A DNA stretch of 64,000 nucleotides from Prescottella agglutinans (GTDB lineage Bacteria > Actinomycetota > Actinomycetes > Mycobacteriales > Mycobacteriaceae): the NCBI RefSeq assembly GCF_004011865.1, contig NZ_RKLP01000006.1:1-64000 (forward strand), given 5' to 3'. Position 1 is the stretch's first letter; every line of letters begins with the position of its first letter. Shown here in pieces: positions 26,420 through 36,664 of the stretch. A model generated the notes under the pieces. The model had not been told where the DNA came from and searched no databases. It saw only the letters and a program-made list of their open reading frames with translations. The position numbers and the translations under genes are program-made.

Positions 26420-27094
26420 CTGACGCCTGCGGTCCCGCGCCCGCACCGCCGCGCGCTGCACCGGATCGCCCTGCTCGCGGCGTCGGGGGCCGCCGTCGTG
26501 CTCGGCGCGCCGACGCTGTGGATCCGGGCCACCGCCGCTGGACACCTGTACGACGCGGACGGCGCGCCCGCTGCGCCGGTCGCGATCGTCCTCGGCGCCC
26601 GCGTTCGCGGCGGACGACCCATGAAGTTCCTCCGCGGCCGCCTCGACGCCACCGTCGACCTCGTCCGGGCCGGTGCGGTGTCCGTCGTCCTCGTCTCCGG
26701 GGACGCCCGGGGCCGGTCCGGTGACGAGATCGCGGCGATGACCGCGTACCTCGTCGAGGCCGGCGTGGACCCGGGCCGCATCGTCGCCGACCCGTACGGA
26801 CTCGACACGTACGACACCTGTGTCCGCGCGGCACGGACCTACGGGATCCGGCGGGCCCTCGTCGTCACCCAGCCGTTCCACCTGCCGCGCACCGTCGCGC
26901 TCGCGCGCCGCGCGGGCATCGACGCGGACGGCGTCCGGGCCGGGCGTGCCGGTGGCCGCCGCACCACGCTGGTGAAGAACTCGATCCGTGAACTGCTGTC
27001 GTACCCCAAGGCGGCGCGGGACACCCTGCGGCGGCGGGACCCGAAAGTGGTGTCGGCGCCGGTGGATTCGGTGGCCGACGCGCTCGCTCGATAG
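26420..27094 (+). CDS. YdcF/SanA-like DUF218 protein, start uncertain (CTG?)
   Basis: The conserved DUF218 domain shows APVAIVLGARVRGGRP, VSGDARGR, DEIAAM and LVVTQPFHLPR, as in the SanA/YdcF envelope proteins. The only standard start in frame is GTG at 26498. It begins inside the hydrophobic segment (IALLAASGAAVVLGAPTLWI), which would destroy the N-terminal membrane anchor typical of the family. In-frame coding extends upstream with no stop. A CTG at 26420, two bases after the acyltransferase stop, restores a basic N-terminus (T-P-A-V-P-R-P-H-R-R) followed by the helix. I therefore annotate from 26420 with the start flagged as doubtful. The function is unknown; family members affect envelope permeability. 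Confidence 0.72.
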   Translation: MTPAVPRPHRRALHRIALLAASGAAVVLGAPTLWIRATAAGHLYDADGAPAAPVAIVLGARVRGGRPMKFLRGRLDATVDLVRAGAVSVVLVSGDARGRSGDEIAAMTAYLVEAGVDPGRIVADPYGLDTYDTCVRAARTYGIRRALVVTQPFHLPRTVALARRAGIDADGVRAGRAGGRRTTLVKNSIRELLSYPKAARDTLRRRDPKVVSAPVDSVADALAR

Positions 27095-27118
27095 CAGCTC
27101 CGGGGCCCGGGCGGCCGG

Positions 27119-27124
27119 TATCTT
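27119..27124 (+). promoter_or_regulatory. -10 box, leaderless
   Basis: TATCTT ends 7 nt before the GTG at 27132, with no Shine-Dalgarno. Confidence 0.55.
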
Positions 27125-27131
27125 CCCAATC

Positions 27132-28322
27132 GTGGCAGCAGTAGCGTTCGCACGCACCCGGCCCCGCCTGTTCTGGTGGCTCGTGGCGGCCGTGATGGCG
27201 GTCCTGTACGTCGGGTCGCTGCTCGTGTACGGGCTGGCCGACCGCGACCGCGGTGGCGATCCGGCGGAGCGGATCGCGGACGACGAGGTGGTGGTGATCG
27301 TGACTCCCAAGGCGATGCACCCCACCGCCGACCGGCTCGACGCGGAGGTCAGCATCGTTCCGGGCGCGAGCTTCCGCAGTCCGCGCGGCGACACCCTGGC
27401 GGCGCCGATCAACCTGCACATGTCGCCCACCACGGCTCGCTCCGAGTTGGTGTTTCCGGCCGGTTCCGTGCCCACCACGCGCGACGTGCAGTTGATCGTC
27501 GACGGCCAGTCGGGGAGGTGGCCGTTCGACCTGTTCGACATCGAACCGCTGATCGTCGAGGCCTACAGCGGGGCGGGGGACGGGGTCGAGGTGCACCGCA
27601 CCCGGGTGGTGCTCGACGAACGGATCGAGGGGTGGCAGCTCGACTCCGACGCGGTCGCCGTCGACGAGGAACTCGCCCTCACCGGCAACGGCCTCGCCGT
27701 GAACGTGCACCGATCGGCCGGCACGCTGGTCTACGCGCTGATCCTGCTGCTGATGATGATCGTCCTGGCGGTGCTCGCGGCGTTCGTCGCGATCCAGACC
27801 GCGCGCCGTCGCCGACTGGTGCACACCGACATGCTCGGGTGGATGGCCGCGATGCTGTTCGCGGTGGTGCCGATGCGCGGCATGCTGCCCGGCAACCCGC
27901 CGATCGGCTCCTGGGTCGACATCGCGGTGACCCTGTGGGTGGTGGTGACCCTCGTCTGCGCGCTGGCGGTGTACGTGTACTGCTGGTGGCGCGACACCGC
28001 CGCCGAGGACGCGTCAGGCCACGGGGGAGAGGCGCGCGGTCCCGTCGGCGCCCCCGCGGACGGCGGAGTCGCGTCGACCGACCCGCACGGCCACGGCCGC
28101 GATCACCGCGACGGCCCACCACACGTACGACGACGCCAGGAACTGGTCCCACAGCGGCCAGTCGGTGCCCTCCCATCGCCCGTGCCCGAGCCGCCAGTGC
28201 GGGGCGGTCACGAACAACGCCCAACTGGCCATGACGCCGACAGCCAGGACGACGCTGCGCCGTCGATACGCCTCGACCCCGACGAGCAGCAGCAGCGGGG
28301 CGACCCAGACCCAGTGGTGTGA
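27132..28322 (+). CDS. DUF4436 membrane protein with unusual C-terminal read-through
   Basis: An N-terminal helix (about 14-36) is followed by an extracytoplasmic beta-rich domain (40-195) and three helices (about 197-222, 236-254, 261-284), as in DUF4436 proteins. The family function is unknown. The natural protein should end near residue 297, just after the last helix (YCWWRDTAAED). The frame stays open for another 100 or so codons, to 28322, through the antisense strand of the convergent mannosyltransferase gene. The added tail (GHGGEARGPVGAPADGG and onwards) is low complexity, Gly/His/Arg/Pro-rich and looks non-native. A lost stop codon is the simplest explanation. Confidence 0.78.
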   Translation: MAAVAFARTRPRLFWWLVAAVMAVLYVGSLLVYGLADRDRGGDPAERIADDEVVVIVTPKAMHPTADRLDAEVSIVPGASFRSPRGDTLAAPINLHMSPTTARSELVFPAGSVPTTRDVQLIVDGQSGRWPFDLFDIEPLIVEAYSGAGDGVEVHRTRVVLDERIEGWQLDSDAVAVDEELALTGNGLAVNVHRSAGTLVYALILLLMMIVLAVLAAFVAIQTARRRRLVHTDMLGWMAAMLFAVVPMRGMLPGNPPIGSWVDIAVTLWVVVTLVCALAVYVYCWWRDTAAEDASGHGGEARGPVGAPADGGVASTDPHGHGRDHRDGPPHVRRRQELVPQRPVGALPSPVPEPPVRGGHEQRPTGHDADSQDDAAPSIRLDPDEQQQRGDPDPVV

Positions 28323-29348
28323 CCACGACACGGGGGAGACGAGCAGCCCGAGCAGACCGTTGACGAACAGCGCCAGCGCCGTCGCACCGGCGGTGAACGC
28401 GCGGTGCATCGCGACGGCCGCGAGCACGAGCGCGGCGGCGCTCAGGGCCAGCCACAGCACGCTGCGCAGCGACGGGTCCATACCGAGGCGCGCGAGGACA
28501 CCCGTGATGCTCTGGTTCGCCGGGTATGCGGGCCCGCCGATCCGGCCGGAGTCGAACAGCGTGTCGGTCCAGTACTGCCACGAATCCTCGCGCGTGAGCA
28601 CGAACCCGAGCGCGCCGAACGCGACGAAGCTCAGCCCCGTCGTCACGACGGCGCGGAAGTCCTTGCGCACCAGGAAGAACAGCACGAACACCGCCGGGGT
28701 GAGTTTGACCGCGGCGACGAACCCGATCAGCATGCCGCGCGGCCACGGGGTCTGCTTCAGCAGGCAGTCGGCCGCGACGAACGTCATCAGCAGGATGTTC
28801 ACCTGGCCGTAGTTCAGCGTCGAGTAGACCGGCTCGAGCGTCAGCGCGGCCGCGGCGGCGGCCAGCGCCGTCCACACCAGCGTGGTGCGCGGCGCGACAC
28901 CGATCGACGCCAGCGTCAGCACGAGCGTCGCGAACAGCGCCACGAGCGACAGCACGGTCAGCACGACCCCCGCCGCCTCGAGTGAGATCGCCGACATCGG
29001 GCTGAACACCACGGCCGCGAGCGGGGGATACGTGAACGGCAGGCCGACGCCGGACAGCGTCGGCGGCATCGAGCCGTACAGCGGACCGCCGTCGGCGAAC
29101 ACCGATCCGCCGAGCCGGTACACGTCCAGATCGATCCGGTAGTAGAAGCCGACGTCACGCAGGCCCGGGATCCCGATCAGGTTGTACGCGGCCCCGAACG
29201 CGCAGGCCAGCACGATCACCACCGCCGCGACGATGCCGAGCGGGGAACGCCACCACGACGGCGTCGAGGTGGGGTCGCCGTCCTCGGTAGAGGGCCCGCC
29301 TACCGAGGCGGCCGAGTCGCTTGCGGAGTCGTCACGAGGAGTGCGCAC
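28014..29348 (-). CDS. GT87 (DUF2029) alpha-mannosyltransferase, Rv2181 type
   Basis: A polyprenyl-phosphomannose-dependent GT-C enzyme of 444 residues with about ten transmembrane helices. The catalytic loop has YYRIDLDVYRLGG near residue 70, with the Asp typical of GT87. The Rv2181 orthologue makes the alpha-1,2 branches of LM/LAM, and the same role is inferred here. GTG at 29348 is preceded by GAAGGATGG. The TTG one codon earlier is less likely. The last 309 bp of its coding sequence overlap the 3' extension of the opposing DUF4436 gene. Confidence 0.9.
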   Translation of the reverse strand: MRTPRDDSASDSAASVGGPSTEDGDPTSTPSWWRSPLGIVAAVVIVLACAFGAAYNLIGIPGLRDVGFYYRIDLDVYRLGGSVFADGGPLYGSMPPTLSGVGLPFTYPPLAAVVFSPMSAISLEAAGVVLTVLSLVALFATLVLTLASIGVAPRTTLVWTALAAAAAALTLEPVYSTLNYGQVNILLMTFVAADCLLKQTPWPRGMLIGFVAAVKLTPAVFVLFFLVRKDFRAVVTTGLSFVAFGALGFVLTREDSWQYWTDTLFDSGRIGGPAYPANQSITGVLARLGMDPSLRSVLWLALSAAALVLAAVAMHRAFTAGATALALFVNGLLGLLVSPVSWSHHWVWVAPLLLLVGVEAYRRRSVVLAVGVMASWALFVTAPHWRLGHGRWEGTDWPLWDQFLASSYVWWAVAVIAAVAVRVGRRDSAVRGGADGTARLSPVA

Positions 29349-29404
29349 CAAGCCATCCTTCTACGAACAGGGGGCGCGGTGTCGAGTGCCCCGGCGCGCG
29401 GGCA

Positions 29405-29410
29405 TAGGCT
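29405..29410 (+). promoter_or_regulatory. -10 box, leaderless
   Basis: TAGGCT ends 6 nt (six C residues) before the GTG at 29417, with no Shine-Dalgarno. Confidence 0.5.
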
Positions 29411-29416
29411 CCCCCC

Positions 29417-29908
29417 GTGCGCTACTTCTACGACTGCGAGTTCATCGAGGATGGTCGCACAATCGAGCTCGTCTCGATCGGTGTGGTTTGCGAGGACGGG
29501 CGCGAGTTCTACGCCGTGTCCACCGAGTTCGACCCGGAACGGGCCGGCAAATGGGTGCGCCGCAACGTGCTGCCCAAGCTGCCGCCGCCGTCGTCGCCGC
29601 TCTGGAAGAGCCGCGCGCGGATCCGCGACGACCTGATGAAGTTCCTCGTCCCGCGGCCCGGCATCGAACCCGAGCTGTGGGCGTGGGTCGCCGCGTACGA
29701 CCACGTCGCGCTGTGCCAGCTGTGGGGTGCGATGACGGACCTGCCGTCGAACATGCCCCGCTACACCCGCGAGCTGCGCCAACACTGGGAGTCCCAGGGC
29801 TGCCCGCCGCTGCCGCCGGTGCCGGACGACGCGCACGACGCGCTCGCCGACGCCCGGCACAACCTCGCGAAGTTCGACGCGATCGAGGCGTTCCGCGCCG
29901 TTCGGTGA
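29417..29908 (+). CDS. DEDDh 3'-5' exoribonuclease (Rv2179c type)
   Basis: The 163-residue RNase T-like protein opens R-Y-F-Y-D-C-E-F, which supplies the first two acidic metal ligands (Asp6, Glu8). AAYDHVALC and the C-terminal HDALADARHN give the remaining His and Asp residues. The mycobacterial orthologue has been described as a 3' exoribonuclease acting on structured or A-rich RNA ends. The start is set by the Asp/Glu motif. The gene lies between the divergent mannosyltransferase and aroG. Confidence 0.9.
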   Translation: MRYFYDCEFIEDGRTIELVSIGVVCEDGREFYAVSTEFDPERAGKWVRRNVLPKLPPPSSPLWKSRARIRDDLMKFLVPRPGIEPELWAWVAAYDHVALCQLWGAMTDLPSNMPRYTRELRQHWESQGCPPLPPVPDDAHDALADARHNLAKFDAIEAFRAVR

Positions 29909-31384
<1,476 letters not shown>

Positions 31385-31401
31385 CAGTCACCGACCGCCC
31401 T

Positions 31402-31444
31402 GAAGGGTCCCTCCGTGCGCTCCCGGCGCGCGCAGGGGCCCTTC
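31402..31444. terminator. Bidirectional terminator, aroG / pknL
   Basis: GAAGGGTCCCT pairs with AGGGGCCCTTC (one G-U) and an inner GC-rich hairpin fills the loop. It sits between the convergent aroG and pknL genes. Confidence 0.75.
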
Positions 31445-31470
31445 GGCCGTTCCGGGGGCAGTGCGGGTGA

Positions 31471-33525
31471 TCAGAGCAGCGACGTGAGCGTGACGGTGCT
31501 GCCCGGCGCCACCCGGTCGCCCGCACCGGGGGTCTGGGAGATGATCAGCGACCGGTCCGAGCTCACGATCTGACGCACCTCGTACGGCAGGCCCAGACGG
31601 TCCAGTTCCGCCTTCGCGGCCGCCACCGAGCGGCCCAGCAGCGACGGCACCTTCACGGCGTTCGACACCTTCAGCACGACGCTGGCGCCGGCCTTGACGG
31701 TGGTGCCCACCGCCGGATCGGTTCCGACCGCGTCGCCCGCGTCGGCGTCGTCGGAGAACACCTGCTGCACCTCCCGCACCGTGATGCCCACCGAGTCGAG
31801 GGCCTTGCGGGCCGCGTCCTCCGACATGCCCGACACGTCGGGGACGTCCACGGGCGGGGCGCCCTTGCTGCGGATCATCCGGACCTGCGAGCCGACGGCG
31901 AGGATCGTGCCGGGAGCCGGCTCGAGGGCCGCGACGGCACCGACCGGCACCCGCGCGCTGAACGCCTCCCCGCCCTCGACGGGCACGAAGGTGCGCTCCC
32001 GCAGGCCCGCCTCCACCGCGGCGACGTCGCCGCGTCCGGTCACCTCGGGCACCGTCGGCCGGCCCAGCGACACGAGCAGCGACACCACCGATCCGCGCCG
32101 CACCTTGGCGCCGGCCGCCGGATCGGTCCCGATGAGGGAGTCGACGGCGGCGGTGTCGGAGTAGGTGCCCTGCGTCCGGGCCGTCAGCCCCGCCGCCTCG
32201 ATCGTCTCGGTGGCGGCCGCGGCGTCCTGTCCGTCGATGACTGGGACCGCCGCGTACCGGCCGGATCCGAGCCACCACCCGCCGAACCCGACGGCGAGGG
32301 CGATGAGCAGCACCACCAGCAGCCACACCAGGACGGTCCGCCGGGACCCGCGCAGGCGGCTCTCGATGTCGCCGAACGGGCGCGCGGCGGCGCGGCCGGT
32401 GTCGTCGGACCGCGCCTCGGGCGGTCGCGGCGTGACGGTCGTGACGACCTTGGTGTGCTGGACCGCGTGCTGGCCACCGGCCTCGGGCGGCGGCGTCATG
32501 ACGGTCGTCGGGTCGTGGCCCGGCGCGGCATCCGGCTGCGGGGCGGGCGGCAGTTGCCGGGTGGCGTTGTTCGGGGTGTTCGCCGGGCTCGGGACACCCG
32601 ACGGCTGCGTCGTGCGGCGCGGCGCGGGCACCCGGTAGTCCGGCAACTGCAGCCGGGTGCTCACCGACCGCAGCTCGGCGGCCATCGCGCCGGCGTCGGC
32701 GAAGCGCGCGTCGGGGTCTCGTTCGGTCGCCCGGACGACGAGTTCGTCGAACTCCGGCGGCACCCCCTCGATGAGGGTGCTCGGCTCCGGGACGTCGTTG
32801 TCGATGCGCTGATACGCGATCGACAGCGACGTGTCACCCGTGAACGGGGTGGTGCCGGTGAGCATCTCGAACAGCAGCACGCCCGCCGCGTAGACGTCGC
32901 TGCGGGCGTCGGCGGTGCCGGTGGTGACCTGCTCGGGGGACAGATACTGGGCGGTGCCCAGGATGACGCTGCGGGACGTGGTGTTCGACGCGGCGATCGC
33001 GCGCACCAGCCCGAAGTCGGCGATCTTGACGTCGCCGGCGTGCGAGATCAGCACGTTCTCGGGCTTGATGTCGCGGTGCACCAGGCCCGCGCGGTGCGCG
33101 ACCGCGAGCGCCTCGAGGACCGGCCGGGCCACGGCCGCGGCCGCGTGCGGCGGCATGGGGCCGCGCTCGCGCAGCAGTTCGCGCAGCGTGCCGCCCTCGA
33201 CGAGTTCCATCACCAGGAACGCGTGCTCGCCGTCGCTGCCCTGGTCGTGGACGCCGACCAGTCCCGGATGGTTGAGCCGGGCCACGGCGCGCGCCTCGAA
33301 CTCGAAGCGCGCGAGGAACTGGGGATCGGCCGCGAACTGCGGATCCATGACCTTGATCGCGACGGGACGGTCCAGTCGCAGGTCCATGCCGCGGTAGACG
33401 GTGGACATGCCACCCCGCGCGATCGGCGCATCGATGCGATAGCGCCGATCCAGCACCACACCGATCAACCCTCGACCTCCGGGATTCAAGCTCGCGCCCC
33501 CTCGCCTTTCCGTGCACAGATTCAT
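31471..33525 (-). CDS. pknL: Serine/threonine protein kinase PknL with four PASTA domains
   Basis: The 684-residue receptor kinase has its kinase domain at about 25-285, with ARGGMSTVYRG, AIKVM (catalytic Lys), HRDIKPEN near 149, DFGLVRA near 170 and an activation loop with Thr and Ser (SNTTSRS). A Pro/Thr-rich linker is followed by one transmembrane helix (about 392-412) and four extracellular PASTA repeats (about 416-684). PASTA domains normally bind muropeptides or lipid II. The M. tuberculosis PknL lacks PASTA domains. The ATG at 33525 is kept for length; GTG codons near residue 22 are possible. Divergent from its presumed substrate gene, 89 bp away. Confidence 0.94.
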   Translation of the reverse strand: MNLCTERRGGASLNPGGRGLIGVVLDRRYRIDAPIARGGMSTVYRGMDLRLDRPVAIKVMDPQFAADPQFLARFEFEARAVARLNHPGLVGVHDQGSDGEHAFLVMELVEGGTLRELLRERGPMPPHAAAAVARPVLEALAVAHRAGLVHRDIKPENVLISHAGDVKIADFGLVRAIAASNTTSRSVILGTAQYLSPEQVTTGTADARSDVYAAGVLLFEMLTGTTPFTGDTSLSIAYQRIDNDVPEPSTLIEGVPPEFDELVVRATERDPDARFADAGAMAAELRSVSTRLQLPDYRVPAPRRTTQPSGVPSPANTPNNATRQLPPAPQPDAAPGHDPTTVMTPPPEAGGQHAVQHTKVVTTVTPRPPEARSDDTGRAAARPFGDIESRLRGSRRTVLVWLLVVLLIALAVGFGGWWLGSGRYAAVPVIDGQDAAAATETIEAAGLTARTQGTYSDTAAVDSLIGTDPAAGAKVRRGSVVSLLVSLGRPTVPEVTGRGDVAAVEAGLRERTFVPVEGGEAFSARVPVGAVAALEPAPGTILAVGSQVRMIRSKGAPPVDVPDVSGMSEDAARKALDSVGITVREVQQVFSDDADAGDAVGTDPAVGTTVKAGASVVLKVSNAVKVPSLLGRSVAAAKAELDRLGLPYEVRQIVSSDRSLIISQTPGAGDRVAPGSTVTLTSLL

Positions 33526-33601
33526 CTCGATCGTAGTCAGCCGCGGCCATTGTCCCGATTCCGCGATGTGGCCCGTGGTCGTACCTGCGTCGTGGACCGG
33601 A

Positions 33602-33607
33602 TAACGT
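33602..33607 (+). promoter_or_regulatory. -10 box, leaderless
   Basis: TAACGT ends 7 nt before the GTG at 33615, with no in-frame start further upstream. Confidence 0.55.
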
Positions 33608-33614
33608 TACGGGA

Positions 33615-33983
33615 GTGAGTGCTATCCCTTACTGCGATGACGTGTTGGACCGGTCGATTTCGCTGCTGCAGCTGGCAGACGTGTCGAAGGGGATGGGCCT
33701 TGCGGTCACCCGCGTGCACCAGCTGCTGCGCGACCACCATTTGATCGCCGTCCGGCGCGACGGCGTGCTCGGCATCCCCGAGGCCTTCTTCGGCGACGAC
33801 GGCCAGCCCGTCCGGCTGCTGTCCGGACTGATCGTCGTCCTGCGCGACGGCGGATTCGAGGACGAGGAGATCCTGCGCTGGCTCTTCACCGCCGACGACA
33901 CCCTGCCGGGAACCCCGATCGACGCGATGCACGGCCACCAGGCCCGTGAGGTCGTCCGCCGCGCGCAGTCGATGGCCTTCTGA
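33615..33983 (+). CDS. Rv2175c-like DNA-binding protein
   Basis: The 122-residue protein has a winged helix-turn-helix-like core (LLQLADVSKGMGLAVTRVHQLLRD). The conserved C-terminus is ILRWLFTADD, then GHQAREVVRRAQSMAF. In M. tuberculosis Rv2175c binds DNA and is phosphorylated by PknL on a threonine in an N-terminal extension. Here the protein begins about 15 residues later (S-A-I-P-Y-C-D-D-V-L-D), and the first threonine is at residue 32, so that phosphosite is missing. It is divergent from pknL, and the stop is 6 bp from the convergent crtB stop. Confidence 0.88.
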   Translation: MSAIPYCDDVLDRSISLLQLADVSKGMGLAVTRVHQLLRDHHLIAVRRDGVLGIPEAFFGDDGQPVRLLSGLIVVLRDGGFEDEEILRWLFTADDTLPGTPIDAMHGHQAREVVRRAQSMAF

Positions 33984-33989
33984 CGGGTC

Positions 33990-34925
33990 CTACCGCGAGC
34001 CGACGACCGTCCGGGCCAGCAGCGGCAGCGCGACGGCCAGGCGGCGGTGCCGCGGCACCGTGGCCCGGCGGTCGAGCACCCGGAAGTCGCCGTTCTCGAT
34101 CTGGTCGAGAATCTCGGCGTACAGCACGTATGCGGCGCGCATGCCCGGTCGGACCCGGGGCTCGAGCATGTCGAGCCCGGGTTCGGCCCGCCGGTAGAGC
34201 GCGCGGGTGACCGCGACGAGATGCGCCAGCGCCCGGCGCAGGCGCGGGTCGACGGTGCCGGTGCGGCGGCAGTGGCGCATCAGCTCGACGTCCACGCCGA
34301 ACGCGCCGAGCTCGTCGGCGGGAAGGTAGACGCGCCCGCGGTCGAGATCCTCGCCGACGTCGCGGAGGAAGTTCGTCAGCTGGAACGCCTCGCCCAGCGC
34401 GGCCGCATAGGGTTCGGCGACGACCCGCGGGACGGTGGTGCCCAGGACCGGGAGCATCTGCAGCCCGATCACCGCGGCCGACCCGTACATGTAGCGGCGC
34501 AGCTCGGCCATGTCCGGGTACTCGGCGCGGAAGCCCGGGGTGCCCGGGATGTCCATCCGCATCGAGTCGAGGAACGCCCGGAAGTACTCGACGGGGATCG
34601 CATAGTGCCGGACGGTGTCGGCGAGGGCGCGGACCACCGGCCCGGTGCGCGCATCGTCCACCGGGCGACCGGCGAGCGCGTCGTACAACTGCGCTTCGAC
34701 GACGTCCAGCGCGGCCGCCCGCGCCGCCGGCGCCCGCCCGGCGCAGTCCACGTCGACGACGTCGTCGACGGTGCGCGCGAATCCGTAGAGCGCCCACACG
34801 GCCGGGCGCCGTTCGACGGGCAGGAGGCGGGTGGCCAGGTAGTACGTCCGGCCGTGCTCGGCCGCCAGTCGCCGGCATCGGCGGTACGCCGAAGATAGAT
34901 CGTCGACCGGAACGGTGGGGGTCAC
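33990..34925 (-). CDS. crtB: Phytoene synthase
   Basis: Head-to-head condensation of two geranylgeranyl-PP to phytoene. The 311-residue squalene/phytoene synthase has the first Asp-rich motif DDVVDVD near residue 53 and the second, DVGEDLDRGRVYLP, near 188, plus FQLTNFLRD just before it. GTG at 34925 lies 13 bp after the mptA stop, so it is cotranscribed with mptA. Together with crtI and crtE upstream, the run supplies lycopene or its precursors. M. tuberculosis has no crtB at this position. Confidence 0.94.
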   Translation of the reverse strand: MTPTVPVDDLSSAYRRCRRLAAEHGRTYYLATRLLPVERRPAVWALYGFARTVDDVVDVDCAGRAPAARAAALDVVEAQLYDALAGRPVDDARTGPVVRALADTVRHYAIPVEYFRAFLDSMRMDIPGTPGFRAEYPDMAELRRYMYGSAAVIGLQMLPVLGTTVPRVVAEPYAAALGEAFQLTNFLRDVGEDLDRGRVYLPADELGAFGVDVELMRHCRRTGTVDPRLRRALAHLVAVTRALYRRAEPGLDMLEPRVRPGMRAAYVLYAEILDQIENGDFRVLDRRATVPRHRRLAVALPLLARTVVGSR

Positions 34926-34938
34926 GGCACTCGAACGG

Positions 34939-36561
34939 TCACAGCGGCGACGAACGCCGCTCGGGGGCGGCCGGTGCCAGCTGATCCACGACGTGCGCGG
35001 TCGCGTCGGGCACCTTCTCCGACACCGAGCGCAGGCGCAGCGGGTCCACCGTCCTCAGCGAGACCGCGGCCACGACCGCGACGAAGGTGGCGAGCGCGAC
35101 GTGGAAGAACGTGTACAGGCCGATCGATCCGTCCGGCTGGAACACCAGCATCAGCCACGTCGAGAGGCCGACGAGGATCTGCAGCATCCGCGTGGACATC
35201 GAGAAGCCGGCCGCGATCGCGAGCGGCCACGAGTAGTACCACGGCAGGGCAGCGGGGGACAGGATGACGATCGCGACCAGGGCGACCAGGATGCCCATCA
35301 CCGCGTCGCGCTCGGTCTTGCGGAACCGCCACCAGACCCACACCAGCACGACCGCCAGCGCGACGAAGCAGATGCTACGCGTGACCCCGAGGACCGGTGA
35401 TCCCGAGTCCACCGAGGTCAGCCCGGTGAACCATCCGGTTCCGATCGTGACGACGTGCGCCATGATCGTGGGCAACGACAACCAGTTGATGATCTTCGCG
35501 GAGCCGGACAGCGCCGTCAGCCAGCCGAGCCCGACACCGGCGATCGCGGACGCGGCAGTGAAGATGGCCGCGAACACCGCGACCCCGATGCCCGCCGTCC
35601 GGACGAACAACGCCACCGGTGTCGCCGGTTCCCGGCCCTCCGCGAGGGCGCGGTCGCGCTCGTGGATCATCCAGATCCACACGATGAACGGCAGTGCGAT
35701 GCCGGCCATCGCCTTGACCGCGACACCTAGCGCGATCAGTGCGATCGCCGCGACGTGCTTGCGGTCGAGCGCCAGGGTGATGCCGGCGACCATCAGACCG
35801 ACCATGAGCAGCTCGTTGTGGACACCGCCGATCAGGTGGATCAGCACCAGCGGGTTGAGCACCGCCAGCCACACCGCGATCGTGGGCCGGCCGCCGAGTT
35901 GCAGGGCGAGACGCGGCAGCGCCCACATCATCATCGCGAGACCGGGCAGGAAGGCCACCCGCAGCAGCATGGTGCCCGCCACGACGTTGTCGCCGGTGAC
36001 GGCGGTGATGCCCTGGCCGATCAGCAGCGAGATCGGGCCGTACGGCGCGGTCGTCGTGGTCCACACGTTGCTGACGTTGTCGAGCAGGATGCCGGGATTG
36101 ACCACGGGTCCCACCGCGTACGGGTCGAAGCCGTCCCGGAGGAGGGCGCCCTGCGCGAGGTAGGAGTACGCGTCGCGACTGAACATCGGAACCGCGAGCA
36201 GCATCGGGGCGGTCCACGCCGGAACAGTCCACATCAGGGCCCGCAGCCCGACCCGGCCGTTGATCGTGGATCGGCCCAGCCGCACCCACGCGATGATCAT
36301 CGACAGGACACCGCCCCAGATGATCAACGTCGACAGGGCGTAGCCGTGGCCGAACCGCAGCCACGACAGCCGCATCTCCTCGAGCAGCGGGTCGTGTCGG
36401 CGCACGCTACCGGCGCCGAAACCGCCGAACGTGATCATCACCGCACCGACGAATCCGAGGATCGTCGCGTGCCCTTCGGGGGTCCGCAGGTAGTCGGCCA
36501 CGGCGCGCAGCCAGGACCGCCGGTCGACCGCGGCGTCGGGGATTCCGGAAGAGGCCGACAT
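34939..36561 (-). CDS. mptA: Alpha-(1->6)-mannopyranosyltransferase MptA
   Basis: A GT-C mannosyltransferase orthologous to Rv2174, which elongates the mannan backbone of lipomannan using decaprenyl-phosphomannose. The 540-residue polytopic protein has about 12 helices. The extracytoplasmic loop SRDAYSYLAQG near residue 145 contains the conserved acidic residue, and PYGPISLLI follows. ATG at 36561 (M-S-A-S-S-G) is preceded by GGGAGGAAC at 11 nt. The longer frame upstream overlaps the promoter. TAAACT at 36644-36649 (minus strand) is a possible -10 box. It lies inside the carotenoid gene run. Confidence 0.92.
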   Translation of the reverse strand: MSASSGIPDAAVDRRSWLRAVADYLRTPEGHATILGFVGAVMITFGGFGAGSVRRHDPLLEEMRLSWLRFGHGYALSTLIIWGGVLSMIIAWVRLGRSTINGRVGLRALMWTVPAWTAPMLLAVPMFSRDAYSYLAQGALLRDGFDPYAVGPVVNPGILLDNVSNVWTTTTAPYGPISLLIGQGITAVTGDNVVAGTMLLRVAFLPGLAMMMWALPRLALQLGGRPTIAVWLAVLNPLVLIHLIGGVHNELLMVGLMVAGITLALDRKHVAAIALIALGVAVKAMAGIALPFIVWIWMIHERDRALAEGREPATPVALFVRTAGIGVAVFAAIFTAASAIAGVGLGWLTALSGSAKIINWLSLPTIMAHVVTIGTGWFTGLTSVDSGSPVLGVTRSICFVALAVVLVWVWWRFRKTERDAVMGILVALVAIVILSPAALPWYYSWPLAIAAGFSMSTRMLQILVGLSTWLMLVFQPDGSIGLYTFFHVALATFVAVVAAVSLRTVDPLRLRSVSEKVPDATAHVVDQLAPAAPERRSSPL

Positions 36562-36664
36562 CGGTGAAGGTTCCTCCCCCGGAAGAAGCGATCGGTGACG
36601 TCCGGTCGCGTCGGGGCGGCCGGACAGCATGGGACGGGTAGTCAGTTTAGTGTGTCGTCGGCGA

